From NCBI RefSeq assembly GCF_008370045.1, contig NZ_VOBN01000001.1:744001-808000 (forward strand): a stretch of DNA of 64,000 bases, in the 5' to 3' direction. Position numbers and translations under genes: made by a program. The notes under the pieces are model-generated. The model worked only from the letters and a program-made list of their open reading frames with translations, did no database searches and was not told the origin of the DNA. Every line of letters starts with the position of its first letter. Positions within the stretch are counted from its first letter, which is position 1. This DNA comes from Pseudomonas sp. ANT_J12 (GTDB lineage: Bacteria > Pseudomonadota > Gammaproteobacteria > Pseudomonadales > Pseudomonadaceae). Below are positions 1 through 9,379 of the stretch, in pieces.

Positions 1-40
1 TCACCAACAACACCAGCAGCAATCCCTTGGCAAACCGCAT
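1..40 (-). CDS. Partial CDS, N-terminus of a secreted or membrane protein
   Basis: The window edge cuts this minus-strand gene. An ATG at 40 is preceded by an AAGGA ribosome binding site about 6 bases upstream, and the 13 visible codons read MRFAKGLLLVLLV. A basic start followed by a leucine/valine run is the beginning of a signal peptide or membrane anchor. It starts 2 bases after the stop of the upstream PEP-mutase-like gene, so the two are probably co-transcribed. The function cannot be judged from this fragment. Confidence 0.6.
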   Translation of the reverse strand, partial: MRFAKGLLLVLLV

Positions 41-42
41 CG

Positions 43-864
43 TCAGTCCTTGAAGAACTGATTGGCCGTCGCGTACGGCATGGAGCGCGAGGTAAAACTG
101 AAGGTGCCCGAGGTTTTGATCTCTTGCGCCGCGCGGAAGAATTCGCCATACGCCGCCAGGGCCAGGGCCGAACCGACGCTGATGCGTTTGACGCCCATCT
201 CGCTCAACTGCTCGACCGTCAATTTGAGGCCACCGGACATCAACACATTCACCGGTTTCGGCGCCACGGCACGGACCACCGCCAACACGTCTTCGGCGCT
301 GCGCAGGCCCGGCGCATACAACACGTCGGCGCCCGCCTCGGCGAATGCCTGCAAGCGGCGAATGGTGTCATCCAGATCAGGATTGCCGTGCAGGAAGTTC
401 TCGGCGCGGGCCGTCAACATGAAAGGGAACGGCAGGCTGCGCGCCGCTTTCCCCGCGGCTTCGACTCGTGCCACGGCATGTTCGAAGCAGTAGATCGGCG
501 CGTCTTCACGACCAGTCGCGTCTTCAATCGAACCGCCGACCGCCCCCGCCTCGGCTGCGCGCAAGATGCTCTGGGCGCATTCGGCCGGGTCGTCGGCGAA
601 GCCGTTTTCCAGATCCACCGCCACCGGCAGATCCGTCGCCGCGACAATCGCCCGAACATTGGCCAGGGTGTCGTCCAGCGACAAGCCGCCATCGGGGCGC
701 GCATTGGAAAAAGCGTAACCGGCGCTGGTGGTCGCCAGCGCCTCGAAACCCAGGCTGGCGAGCATCTTCGCCGAGCCGGCGTCCCACGGATTGGGAATGA
801 CAAAAGCCCCCGCGCGTTCATGCAGCGCTTTGAACGCCTGGGCTCGAAGGGTTTGCGCATCCAT
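43..864 (-). CDS. Isocitrate lyase/PEP mutase superfamily protein
   Basis: A 273-residue single-domain TIM-barrel enzyme. Family marks in order are NPWDAGSAKML near residue 25, ATTSAGYAFS near 44, the acidic VDLENGF near 83 (metal-binding strand in this superfamily) and SIEDATG near 111. The superfamily makes or breaks C-C or P-C bonds of oxaloacetate-like substrates (PEP mutase, methylisocitrate lyase, oxaloacetate decarboxylase). The sequence does not say which reaction applies here; the KKCGH-type lyase motif of true isocitrate lyases is not visible, so a lyase or hydrolase on a small keto acid is likeliest. It is followed after 2 bases by the truncated gene at the window edge. Confidence 0.85.
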   Translation of the reverse strand: MDAQTLRAQAFKALHERAGAFVIPNPWDAGSAKMLASLGFEALATTSAGYAFSNARPDGGLSLDDTLANVRAIVAATDLPVAVDLENGFADDPAECAQSILRAAEAGAVGGSIEDATGREDAPIYCFEHAVARVEAAGKAARSLPFPFMLTARAENFLHGNPDLDDTIRRLQAFAEAGADVLYAPGLRSAEDVLAVVRAVAPKPVNVLMSGGLKLTVEQLSEMGVKRISVGSALALAAYGEFFRAAQEIKTSGTFSFTSRSMPYATANQFFKD

Positions 865-897
865 TGGCAGGCTCCTGAGAAGAGGAAGAAATCCGCC

Positions 898-1758
898 TCA
901 GAGCAAACCAAGTTGCTCGGCGGCGGGCTCTCTGTATAGCTCAGGCAGCGGCGGCAAGCCAGGCAAACGCAGCATCAGTTGCCCGTGGAAACGTTGCGCC
1001 AGTTTCGCCGCCAGCAGGTTGTCGGCGGTGTGCAGGAAGATATAGGGCGTGCGGCCCTCTTCGATCCACGTGGCGATTTTCTCGACCCAGGGCACGAGGA
1101 ACGGATCGTTGGCTTCCAATTGCGGATGGCCGATGAATCGCACCTGGGGGAATTGGGTGAACGCCGCGGGGCGCGGCGGCACCTTGGGCTTTTTCGATTG
1201 GGCGTGGAGCACCGACGGATCGGTCGAGATGCAACTGAACAGCGCCCGCGGATCGAGGCAGATCCGCTCGACGCCGCGATCCAGCAACAGGCGATTGAGC
1301 ATGCGCTCGGCATCGCCCTTGGCGAAGAATTCGTCATGCCGCACTTCCACCGCCAGCGGTCGGTCCACCGCATCGATAAAACCGGCCAGTTCCGACAGTC
1401 GTTGCGGGGTGAAGCTTTTGGAGAGTTGCAACCAGAGCGGCGACACACGTTCGCCCAGCGGGCTGAGCAATTGCAGGAAGGTATCGACGGCGGTCAGTTG
1501 TTCACGCAGGTCGCCACTGTGGCTGATGTCGCCGGGGAATTTGGCGGTGAAGCGAAAGTGTTCGGGCATGGTGTCGGCCCAGCGCTGCACAGTGGAGGCA
1601 GCCGGACTCGCGTAGAAGGTGGTATTGCCTTCAACGGCGTTGAACACTTGGGAATACAGATTGAGGAATTCGGCGGGTTTGGCGTCTTGCGGGTAGAGAT
1701 AGTCGCGCCAGGCGTTTTCACTCCAGGACGGGCAACCGAGGTAGTAAGGCAGCAACAT
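898..1758 (-). CDS. DUF72 (YecE-like) family protein
   Basis: A 286-residue TIM-barrel protein of the DUF72/YecE family, recognised from the start YYLGCPSWSENAWRDYLYP, EGNTTFYASPA near residue 43, and PLAVEVRHDEFF near 133. The biochemical role of the family is unknown. The start ATG shares one base with the stop of the upstream 102-residue gene (TGATG), which indicates translational coupling. Confidence 0.85.
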   Translation of the reverse strand: MLLPYYLGCPSWSENAWRDYLYPQDAKPAEFLNLYSQVFNAVEGNTTFYASPAASTVQRWADTMPEHFRFTAKFPGDISHSGDLREQLTAVDTFLQLLSPLGERVSPLWLQLSKSFTPQRLSELAGFIDAVDRPLAVEVRHDEFFAKGDAERMLNRLLLDRGVERICLDPRALFSCISTDPSVLHAQSKKPKVPPRPAAFTQFPQVRFIGHPQLEANDPFLVPWVEKIATWIEEGRTPYIFLHTADNLLAAKLAQRFHGQLMLRLPGLPPLPELYREPAAEQLGLL

Positions 1759-2066
1759 CAGATGTAGAGATCGAGGCCCAGCACATCAGCGTCCCAATCG
1801 ACAAAACCGGCGGTGCTCAAGTAGCTGGCCAGGGCCATCGCCACGCTCTTGCTCATGGCGCGGTGGTAGATCATGTCTTGCTGACGGGCGGGGAGATTGC
1901 TCAAGCGTTGCGCGGAAGCTTTGGCGGCGCGGGCGGCCATTTGTTCTTCGGACGGGATTTCCAGCTCGCCGTCGATATCATCGACGGATTCATCCAGCGC
2001 GACATTGCCTTTGCGAGGCTTGCGCTTGATGGGGTAGGACTGAGAAGAAAAGCCGTCTATACGCAT
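1758..2066 (-). CDS. Conserved hypothetical protein, 102 aa
   Basis: A small soluble protein with a basic N-terminus (SQSYPIKRKPRKG), an acidic linker (DESVDDIDGELE) and an alanine-rich helical middle. No domain is recognised. The start ATG is at 2066 and the stop overlaps the start of the DUF72 gene by one base, so the two form a transcription unit. The tight coupling supports a real gene; the function is unknown. Confidence 0.7.
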   Translation of the reverse strand: MRIDGFSSQSYPIKRKPRKGNVALDESVDDIDGELEIPSEEQMAARAAKASAQRLSNLPARQQDMIYHRAMSKSVAMALASYLSTAGFVDWDADVLGLDLYI

Positions 2067-2212
2067 AAGTGCATGCTCGGTATCAGTGATGGCAGTTTAG
2101 TGGCGCGCAAGCCACTTCGCAAACTGTCGAGTGATAACTAGAACACATAAAAGGAAAAAGGTTTAAAGCCCGGGGTTAGAAACTGACGATTGGCCGCATC
2201 TGGAATACTCAT

Positions 2213-2344
2213 TGTGGCGAGGGGGCTTGCCCCCGTTCGGCTGCGCAGCAGTCGTAGAACCAGTCAATGTGGTGCATCAGGCATAACCGGGTGCTGGATT
2301 TGGGGCCGCTTCGCAGCCCAACGGGGGCAAGCCCCCTCGCCACA
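2213..2344. repeat. Intergenic inverted repeat, family C (tgtggcgaggg type)
   Basis: The left arm tgtggcgagggggcttgccc and the right arm gggcaagccccctcgccaca are reverse complements about 90 bases apart. Inside them lies a second inverted pair, ggctgcgcagcag and ggccgcttcgcagcc. Related copies lie at 24325-24460 and 61452-61583. It fills most of the gap between the 102-residue gene and tsaB. Confidence 0.85.
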
Positions 2345-2356
2345 AAAGCGTGTACG

Positions 2357-3031
2357 TCACCGCGCTTTCGGGGTGGCGACTTTGTCGCGCAAATAAACCG
2401 GCTGCGCCAAATCCGCCACAATCGCCTCACCGCGCTCCCAGGCAAACCGCGCCAGAGTCAGCAGGTCTTCGGCATGGGGCAACATGCCCGCATCCTGCCC
2501 GGTCAGGCTGACGCCGATGCGCTCGGCATAACCCCAACCGGTGCCTGCGCCGAACCATTCGCCGCTGGCATCCGCCGGCAACGCCGCCACTTCCGGCGGC
2601 AGCACGGCTTCGTTGCCGACCAGCCGCATCTCCCCTGCCGTTTCGCGGTAGCAGCCCCAATACACTTCATCCATCCGCGCATCGATGGCCGCCGCGACCT
2701 GGCTCACACCGTGTTCGCGATAAGCGCGCTGGGCCAGCACGGCCAGGTTCGACACCGGCAACACCGGGCGCTCCAGGGCAAAGGCCAAACCTTGAACCAC
2801 GCCGATGGCGATCCGCACGCCCGTGAACGCGCCCGGCCCACGGCCGAAGGCGATGGCGTCCACCGCTTGCAGGGTCGTGCCGGCGTCGGCCAACAACTGC
2901 TGGATCATCGGCAACAATTTTTGCGCATGAAGGCGCGGGATCACCTCGTAATGGCTCGTCACCTTGCCGTCATGCAGCAAGGCAACGGAGCAAGCTTCAG
3001 TCGCGGTGTCCAGGGCCAGCAAGGTGCTCAT
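2357..3031 (-). CDS. tsaB: tRNA threonylcarbamoyladenosine biosynthesis protein TsaB
   Basis: TsaB is the inactive ASKHA-fold partner of TsaD. With TsaD and TsaE it moves the threonylcarbamoyl group onto A37 of ANN-reading tRNAs. The 224-residue product starts MSTLLALDTATEACSVALL and carries FGRGPGAFTGVRIAIGVVQG near residue 63, both diagnostic. I chose the ATG at 3031 because it begins the conserved beta strand; the upstream in-frame extension to 3091 has no conserved content. It lies downstream of adk on the same strand, separated by a terminator-like hairpin. Confidence 0.95.
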   Translation of the reverse strand: MSTLLALDTATEACSVALLHDGKVTSHYEVIPRLHAQKLLPMIQQLLADAGTTLQAVDAIAFGRGPGAFTGVRIAIGVVQGLAFALERPVLPVSNLAVLAQRAYREHGVSQVAAAIDARMDEVYWGCYRETAGEMRLVGNEAVLPPEVAALPADASGEWFGAGTGWGYAERIGVSLTGQDAGMLPHAEDLLTLARFAWERGEAIVADLAQPVYLRDKVATPKAR

Positions 3032-3078
3032 CGATGTTTCCGTAAGAGAGGTCAGTAAAAGTGCGCCAGTATAAACAA

Positions 3079-3102
3079 CTACGGCCCGCAAGCGGGCCGT
3101 AG
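3079..3102 (-). terminator. Hairpin between adk and tsaB
   Basis: An 11-bp perfect stem, ctacggcccgc/gcgggccgtag, with a two-base loop. Read on the minus strand it is followed by ttgttt, consistent with a rho-independent terminator after adk. The T tract is short, so termination may be partial. Confidence 0.6.
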
Positions 3103-3124
3103 AAGATGAAGCGATTCAGACTTT

Positions 3125-4060
<936 letters not shown>

Positions 4061-6691
4061 TTAGCCGGTATTTCGCAAACCGGCGGCAATCCCCGCCACA
4101 GACACCAGCAGCGCTTGCTCTACCGGGCTGCCCTGCGCCACTTCCTGTTGTCGCGAACGGGCCAACAGCTCGGCCTGCAATAGATGAAGCGGGTCGAGGT
4201 AGGTGTTACGCAGGCGAATGAATTCCAGGGTGTCTGGGCTATGTGCCAGTAGCTGAGACTGCCCGGTCAGCCCAAGGACCACCGCGCAAGCCTGCGACAA
4301 TAGGTCGCGTAAATGCGCACCCAAAGGAAGCAGATCGGGCTCGACCAGGCGCTGATCGTAAGACAGGGCGATGTCTGCGTCGGCCTTGGCCAGCACCATT
4401 TCCAGCATATCGATGCGGGTGCGGAAGAACGGCCACTGCTCGCGCATCTGCCCCAGCAGTTCACCTTCACCGCGCTCCAATGCCTTGCTCAGGGCTGCCT
4501 CCCAACCGAGCCAGGCCGGTAGCATCAGGCGCGTCTGAGTCCAACCGAAGATCCACGGAATCGCGCGCAGGCTTTCTATCCCGCCCGCGCGGCGCTTGGC
4601 TGGGCGGCTGCCCAACGGTAAACGGCCGAGTTCCTGTTCCGGGGTCGACTGGCGAAAGTACTCAACGAACTGCGGATTTTCCCGCACCACGGCGCGGTAA
4701 GCCTTGACGCCGTCGGCGGCCAATTCGTCCATCAAGTGGCGCCACGCCGGCTCCGGCGGTGGCGGCGGCAGCAGCGTCGCTTCGAGCACGGCGGCCAGGT
4801 ACAGATTGAGATTCTGTTCGGCGATGTCCGGCAGGCCGAATTTGAAACGAATCATTTCCCCCTGCTCGGTGGTACGGAAACGCCCCGCCACCGACCCCGG
4901 CGGCTGCGACAGAATCGCCGCGTGCGCCGGACCGCCGCCACGGCCCACAGTGCCGCCGCGACCGTGGAACAACAGCAGTTCCACTTGTTGCTCGCGGCAG
5001 ATATCCACCAAACGTTCCTGGGCCCGATACTGCGCCCAGGCCGCCGCCGTGGTGCCGGCGTCCTTGGCCGAGTCGGAATAGCCGATCATCACTTCCTGCG
5101 GCCCTTGCAGGCGCGCGCGATAGCCCGGCAGCAGCAACAGTTTTTCAATCACCGGGCCGGCGTTGTCGAGGTCGGCGAGGGTTTCGAACAGCGGCACCAC
5201 ACGCATCGGCCGCAATACGCCAGCCTCTTTGAGCAGCAGTTGCACGGCAAGCACGTCGGAAGCGGCACCGGCCATGGAAATCACATAAGAGCCGAGGGAC
5301 GCGCCGGGTGCGGCGGCGATTTCCCGACAGGTCGCCAGCACTTCGGCGGTATCGGCGGACGGCTTGAAGTACGCCGGCAGCAGCGGCCGACGGTTGTTCT
5401 GTTCGCGCATCAGGAAGGCGATGCGCTCTTCCTCACTCCAGTCTTCGTAGCGACCCAAGCCCAGGTAATCAGTGATTTCGGTCATGGCCGCGGTGTGCCG
5501 GGACGAATCCTGACGCACATCGAGGCGCACCAGGAACAGCCCGAACGTCACCGCCCGGCGCAGGCAATCGAGCAGCGGGCCGTCAGCGATCACGCCCATG
5601 CCGCACTCGTGCAGCGAGTTGAAGCACAGCTCCAGCGGATCGAGCAGGTCTCGATTGTTTTGCAGCACATCGGCCGGGGCTGGCGTGGTCTTCGTCAACG
5701 AGGCTTGCGCCCAGTTACGCGTTGCCCGCAGGCGTTCACGCAATTGCTTGAGCACCGCGCGATACGGCTCGGCGCTGTCGCCGGCCTTGGCTTTCAAGGC
5801 TTCGCTGGCCTGCTGCATCGACAACTCGGCAGCCAGGTGATCGACATCGCGCAGGTACAAATCCGCTGCCATCCAGCGCGCCAGCAACAGCACTTCGCGG
5901 GTGACCGCCGCCGTGACATTCGGGTTCCCGTCGCGGTCACCGCCCATCCACGAAGCAAAGCGAATCGGCGCCGCTTCCAGGGGCAAACGCAGGCCAGTGG
6001 CGGCGTGCAGGGCTTGATCGGCCTTGCGCAGGTAGTTGGGGATGGCTTGCCACAGGGAATGCTCGATCACCGCAAAGCCCCATTTGGCTTCGTCCACGGG
6101 CGTGGGGCGGGTGCGGCGGATTTCTTCGGTGTGCCAGGCTTCGGCGATCAGGCGCTGCAATTTGGCCTGGATCTGCTCGCGCTCGGCGCTGGTCAGGTCG
6201 CGGTGATCCTGGGCCGCCAGTTGCGCGGCGATGGCGTCGTATTTCTGGATCAGGGTACGGCGCGCGACTTCGGTGGGGTGCGCAGTCAGCACCAGTTCGA
6301 TTTCCAGGCGTCCGAGTTGCCTGGCCAGGGATTCGGCGCTGTGGCCTTCGGCGCGCAGGCGGGCCAGTATTTCGGGTAGAACGCGAGACTCGAACGGTGC
6401 CGGTTGCGACTCTTCGCGGCGGTGAATCAGCTGATATTGCTCGGCGATATTGGCCAGGTTGAGAAACTGATTGAACGCCCGCGCCACCGGCAGCAACTCG
6501 TCTTCGCTCAACTGGTTGAGGCTGGCGCTCAGCTCGGCGTCCATCGAACCGCGACGGTCAGCCTTGGCGCCTTTGCGGATCTGCTCGATCTTGTCGAGAA
6601 AACCGTCCCCGTACTGTTCACGAATGGTGTTGCCCAACAGCTCACCCAACAGGTGAACGTCCTCGCGCAAGCGTGCATCAATATCGGTCAT
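4061..6691 (-). CDS. ppc: Phosphoenolpyruvate carboxylase
   Basis: Fixes bicarbonate onto PEP to give oxaloacetate, refilling the TCA cycle. The 876-residue product has the catalytic-histidine motif [14 protein letters not shown] near residue 134, the [14 protein letters not shown] loop near 248 and the glycine-rich [14 protein letters not shown] near 576. It ends ...[10 protein letters not shown], the conserved carboxyl-terminal tail. Length and motifs are full and intact. The start ATG at 6691 gives the usual [13 protein letters not shown]-terminus. Confidence 0.97.
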   Translation of the reverse strand: MTDIDARLREDVHLLGELLGNTIREQYGDGFLDKIEQIRKGAKADRRGSMDAELSASLNQLSEDELLPVARAFNQFLNLANIAEQYQLIHRREESQPAPFESRVLPEILARLRAEGHSAESLARQLGRLEIELVLTAHPTEVARRTLIQKYDAIAAQLAAQDHRDLTSAEREQIQAKLQRLIAEAWHTEEIRRTRPTPVDEAKWGFAVIEHSLWQAIPNYLRKADQALHAATGLRLPLEAAPIRFASWMGGDRDGNPNVTAAVTREVLLLARWMAADLYLRDVDHLAAELSMQQASEALKAKAGDSAEPYRAVLKQLRERLRATRNWAQASLTKTTPAPADVLQNNRDLLDPLELCFNSLHECGMGVIADGPLLDCLRRAVTFGLFLVRLDVRQDSSRHTAAMTEITDYLGLGRYEDWSEEERIAFLMREQNNRRPLLPAYFKPSADTAEVLATCREIAAAPGASLGSYVISMAGAASDVLAVQLLLKEAGVLRPMRVVPLFETLADLDNAGPVIEKLLLLPGYRARLQGPQEVMIGYSDSAKDAGTTAAAWAQYRAQERLVDICREQQVELLLFHGRGGTVGRGGGPAHAAILSQPPGSVAGRFRTTEQGEMIRFKFGLPDIAEQNLNLYLAAVLEATLLPPPPPEPAWRHLMDELAADGVKAYRAVVRENPQFVEYFRQSTPEQELGRLPLGSRPAKRRAGGIESLRAIPWIFGWTQTRLMLPAWLGWEAALSKALERGEGELLGQMREQWPFFRTRIDMLEMVLAKADADIALSYDQRLVEPDLLPLGAHLRDLLSQACAVVLGLTGQSQLLAHSPDTLEFIRLRNTYLDPLHLLQAELLARSRQQEVAQGSPVEQALLVSVAGIAAGLRNTG

Positions 6692-6894
6692 CAGCAGTTC
6701 TCCAGCAAAAAATCCGGGCGGCTACGAACTTCAAGAGTGCCGCTCCAGACCGGTTCTTACAAGCCACACGACAAAGGGACTTTAAACCTTGTGGCTTAAA
6801 GCTAGTCTCAACAGTAAGCCGCACAACGGCTTACCGGCGAACACCGCCGGACACTCACACCGCCTGCCAAGAGCAGGAGCGTCATGAGGTCACT

Positions 6895-7239
6895 ATGAAA
6901 ATCCGTGAGCTAGCCCAGCATTGGGAAGAAAACGCCAAGGGTCGCCTGACCGACACTGGCTACACCATTCACCTGGACGTGGAAGCCGCCGCCCGGCTGG
7001 CAGCGATCACCGAGATGTACCCCAAACGGCATCCCGAAGAACTGCTGGGCGAACTGATCGGCGCCGCGCTGGAAGAACTCGAAGCGAGCTTCCCGTATGT
7101 GAAAGGCCAGACCGTGGTTGCCACCGATGAAGAAGGCGATCCGCTGTACGAAGACGTTGGCCCGACCCCACGCTTTCTCGCGTTGTCCCGGCGGCATTTG
7201 CATGATTTGTCGGCGGATGGCGACAAGCAAAAACATTGA
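6895..7239 (+). CDS. Small conserved protein (PA3688-like), 114 aa
   Basis: The product begins MKIRELAQHWEENAKGRLT and contains a helical segment with LDVEAAARLAAITEMYPKRH and a glutamate-rich stretch (ELIGAALEELEASFPYVKG). Homologues next to ppc in Pseudomonas are often labelled pilin assembly protein, but nothing here proves such a role. The start is the ATG at 6895; the longer frame upstream has no conserved content. It is divergent from ppc. Confidence 0.8.
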   Translation: MKIRELAQHWEENAKGRLTDTGYTIHLDVEAAARLAAITEMYPKRHPEELLGELIGAALEELEASFPYVKGQTVVATDEEGDPLYEDVGPTPRFLALSRRHLHDLSADGDKQKH

Positions 7240-7255
7240 GGCGAATCAGGTCAAA

Positions 7256-7328
7256 CGCCTTCGCGGGCAAGCCTCGCTCCTACAGGGTTACGCGACCTTT
7301 GTAGGAGCGAGGCTTGCCCGCGAAGGCG
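7256..7328. repeat. REP inverted repeat, family A
   Basis: cgccttcgcgggcaagcc... and its reverse complement ...ggcttgcccgcgaaggcg flank a short spacer. This is a palindromic pair of the Pseudomonas tgtaggagcgaggcttgcccgcgaagg element, found at many sites in this window. Confidence 0.9.
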
Positions 7329-7498
7329 TCAGTCAAAACAACAAAAATCTCAATACCGCTCCCTCCTCTCGCCTCCCCAAACATGCCTGTTTCCAACCCC
7401 GCCCAAACCCGTCGATACCCCTGCGCATCGCGAAAGTTCCCGTCCTAGAGCCTTGTCCGCCCGGTCAAAGTTTTTTTAGGCAATTAGCCATCTTCTCT

Positions 7499-7526
7499 GA
7501 ACTTTTGAAAAACAGCTCGGGTCGTA
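7499..7526 (+). promoter_or_regulatory. Candidate AlgU (sigma-E-type) promoter
   Basis: GAACTT at 7499-7504, a 17-base spacer and TCGTA at 7522-7526 resemble the AlgU consensus (GAACTT, 16-17 bases, TCtga). It lies about 100 bases upstream of the DUF4398 lipoprotein gene. From the literature, the P. aeruginosa lptF locus depends on AlgU, which makes the match plausible. The -10 half is imperfect. Confidence 0.5.
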
Positions 7527-7629
7527 CCCAGTAACCACACCTGGTACGGCCGTTTCATTAAACGTTTTGAACATTCGGTTACGGCTCCTCACACCAGGAG
7601 GGATTTAGATGTTTTTCAGGAGATACCCA

Positions 7630-8043
7630 ATGGAGTTGAAGACCATGAAGACCAGCACTGCCAAATCCTCGTTCACCCACCTGCGCGGTCTGAAACTGGC
7701 TGCACTGGCGATCGGCAGCACTTTCGTCCTCGCCGGTTGCGCTGGCAACCCGCCGAGCGAGCAATACGCCGTGACCCAATCCGCCGTGAACAGCGCCGTC
7801 AGCGCCGGTGGTACTGAATTCGCAGCCGTGGAAATGAAGTCCGCCCAGGACAAGCTCAAACAAGCTGAAATCGCCATGCACGACAAGAAGTATGACGAAG
7901 CCCGCACCCTGGCCGAACAAGCCGAATGGGACGCTCGCGTCGCTGAACGCAAGGCCCAGGCGATCAAAGCCGAACAAGCTGTGAAGGATTCCCAGAAAGG
8001 TGTTCAGGAACTGCGTCAGGAAAGCCAGCGCACTGTGCAGTAA
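7630..8043 (+). CDS. DUF4398 outer-membrane lipoprotein
   Basis: A small lipoprotein with the lipobox LAGC near residue 37. After it comes a mostly helical, lysine/glutamate-rich domain (DKLKQAEIAMHDKKYDEA, EAEWDARVAERKAQ-like heptads) typical of DUF4398. I use the ATG at 7630, preceded by CAGGAG 8 bases upstream; an in-frame ATG at 7609 also has an excellent AGGAGG site. It precedes the OmpA-like lptF by 55 bases on the same strand. A periplasmic or outer-membrane structural role is inferred. Confidence 0.88.
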   Translation: MELKTMKTSTAKSSFTHLRGLKLAALAIGSTFVLAGCAGNPPSEQYAVTQSAVNSAVSAGGTEFAAVEMKSAQDKLKQAEIAMHDKKYDEARTLAEQAEWDARVAERKAQAIKAEQAVKDSQKGVQELRQESQRTVQ

Positions 8044-8098
8044 GCGCGCATCCGGACCACACGCCTGAAGCTCTTATCGATAGAAAGGACGAACCATT

Positions 8099-8887
8099 AT
8101 GCGTAAACAATTGATGATCCCCGCTCTCCTGGCCGCAAGCGTCGCCCTGGCTGCCTGCTCCACCCAGCCGAACGCGAACCTGGAACAGGCCCGCGTGAAC
8201 TACTCCGGCCTGCAAGCCAACCCGCAAGCCAGCAAAGTCGCGGCCCTTGAGACCAAAGACGCCAGTGATTACCTGGACAAGGCCGACAAGGCTTACCAGG
8301 ACAAACAGGACCAGGCCAAGGTTGATCAACTGGCTTACCTGACCAACCAGCGCGTGGAAGTGGCCAAGCAGACCATCGCCCTGCGCACCGCTGAAGCCAA
8401 TCTGAAAAACGCTGCCGCCCAACGTGCCCAGGCCCGTCTGGACGCTCGCGACCAGCAGATCAAACAGCTGCAAGACAGCCTGAACGCCAAGCAGACCGAT
8501 CGCGGTACGCTGGTGACCTTCGGTGACGTGCTGTTCGCCACCGACCGTGCCGACCTGAAATCCAGCGGTCTGGTGAACATCAACAAACTGGCGCAGTTCC
8601 TTCAGGAAAACCCGGACCGTAAGGTGATTGTCGAAGGCTATACCGACAGCACCGGTAGCGCGGGTCATAACCAGTCGCTGTCCGAGCGTCGCGCTGGCTC
8701 CGTGCGCATGGCGCTGGTGAAGATGGGTGTTGATCCAGCACGCATCGTTGCCCAGGGTTATGGCAAGGAATACCCGGTTGCTGAAAACACCAGCGTTTCG
8801 GGCCGTGCCATGAACCGTCGGGTGGAAGTGACCATTTCCAACGACAACCAGCCAGTGATTCCACGTTCGGCGGTTAGCTCGAACTAA
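8099..8887 (+). CDS. lptF: OmpA-family outer-membrane lipoprotein LptF
   Basis: A 262-residue lipoprotein. The signal sequence ends in the lipobox LAAC (cysteine near residue 20). A DUF4398-like helical N-terminal region spans about 30-125. The C-terminal OmpA-like peptidoglycan-binding domain (about 140-250) has FGDVLFATDRADL, VIVEGYTDSTGS and the NQSLSERRAGSV motif; the Asp and Arg that hold meso-diaminopimelate are present. Length and order after the DUF4398 gene match lptF (PA3692) of P. aeruginosa, an envelope-stress lipoprotein. A strong terminator follows. Confidence 0.92.
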   Translation: MRKQLMIPALLAASVALAACSTQPNANLEQARVNYSGLQANPQASKVAALETKDASDYLDKADKAYQDKQDQAKVDQLAYLTNQRVEVAKQTIALRTAEANLKNAAAQRAQARLDARDQQIKQLQDSLNAKQTDRGTLVTFGDVLFATDRADLKSSGLVNINKLAQFLQENPDRKVIVEGYTDSTGSAGHNQSLSERRAGSVRMALVKMGVDPARIVAQGYGKEYPVAENTSVSGRAMNRRVEVTISNDNQPVIPRSAVSSN

Positions 8888-8904
8888 GCGTCACGCTGAA
8901 ACAC

Positions 8905-8940
8905 AAAAGCCCCGCCTGATCTGATCAGGCGGGGCTTTTT
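8905..8940 (+). terminator. Rho-independent terminator after lptF
   Basis: aaaagccccgcctgat pairs with atcaggcggggctttt around a short loop, and a T run follows. It lies 18 bases after the lptF stop. Confidence 0.92.
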
Positions 8941-8951
8941 GTTTGGCTTTC

Positions 8952-9043
8952 TGTAGGAGCGAGGCTTGCCCGCGAAGGCGTTGTGTCGATCAACCCATTT
9001 GTTGAATGTTGAACCGCCTTCGCGGGCAAGCCTTGCTCCTACA
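8952..9043. repeat. REP inverted repeat, family A
   Basis: tgtaggagcgaggcttgccc opens the element and a near-perfect reverse complement ending gctcctaca closes it. The intervening 34 bases include ttgaatgttgaa. Confidence 0.9.
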
Positions 9044-9049
9044 GAATCA

Positions 9050-9379
9050 TCATTGTTCGAGCTTCTGCGGGGTTTCCTGGCCCATGCAGCGCACGGCTTT
9101 TTTCTGGCCGTTGATCAACACGCCGGTCAGGCCTTTTTGCTCGGTGTCGAACAGCACCAGTACACCGTCGATGCACTGGGCGACTTGCGGGGCCGGTTCC
9201 AGGGCGACTTTGTAGTCTTCGCCGGGCACGGTCTTGAGCATGGTGAATTCGTTGAGCAGCAACGCATCCTCGGGTTTGGCGAAGTGCAGGTAGCCGTAGT
9301 ACCACAGCACCCCGACGGTGCCGAGGATGGTACAGATACCGGTGATGATCAGCGGGATGGCGTTACGTTCTTCACTCAT
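9050..9379 (-). CDS. Conserved single-pass membrane protein, 109 aa
   Basis: The product starts MSEERNAIPLIITGICTILG. One hydrophobic helix spans about residues 8-29, followed by a soluble domain with two cysteines (AQCIDGVLVLFD and AVRCMGQE). I do not recognise the family. The start overlaps the stop of the upstream lipoprotein hydrolase by four bases (ATGA), so the two are translationally coupled and probably act in the same envelope process. Confidence 0.75.
   Translation of the reverse strand: MSEERNAIPLIITGICTILGTVGVLWYYGYLHFAKPEDALLLNEFTMLKTVPGEDYKVALEPAPQVAQCIDGVLVLFDTEQKGLTGVLINGQKKAVRCMGQETPQKLEQ

Noticed and set aside
4736..6379. 547-codon open frame on the plus strand opposite ppc
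   Set aside because: It is antisense to the fully conserved ppc gene, rich in Gln, His and Arg, as expected from the reverse frame of a high-GC gene, with no domain.
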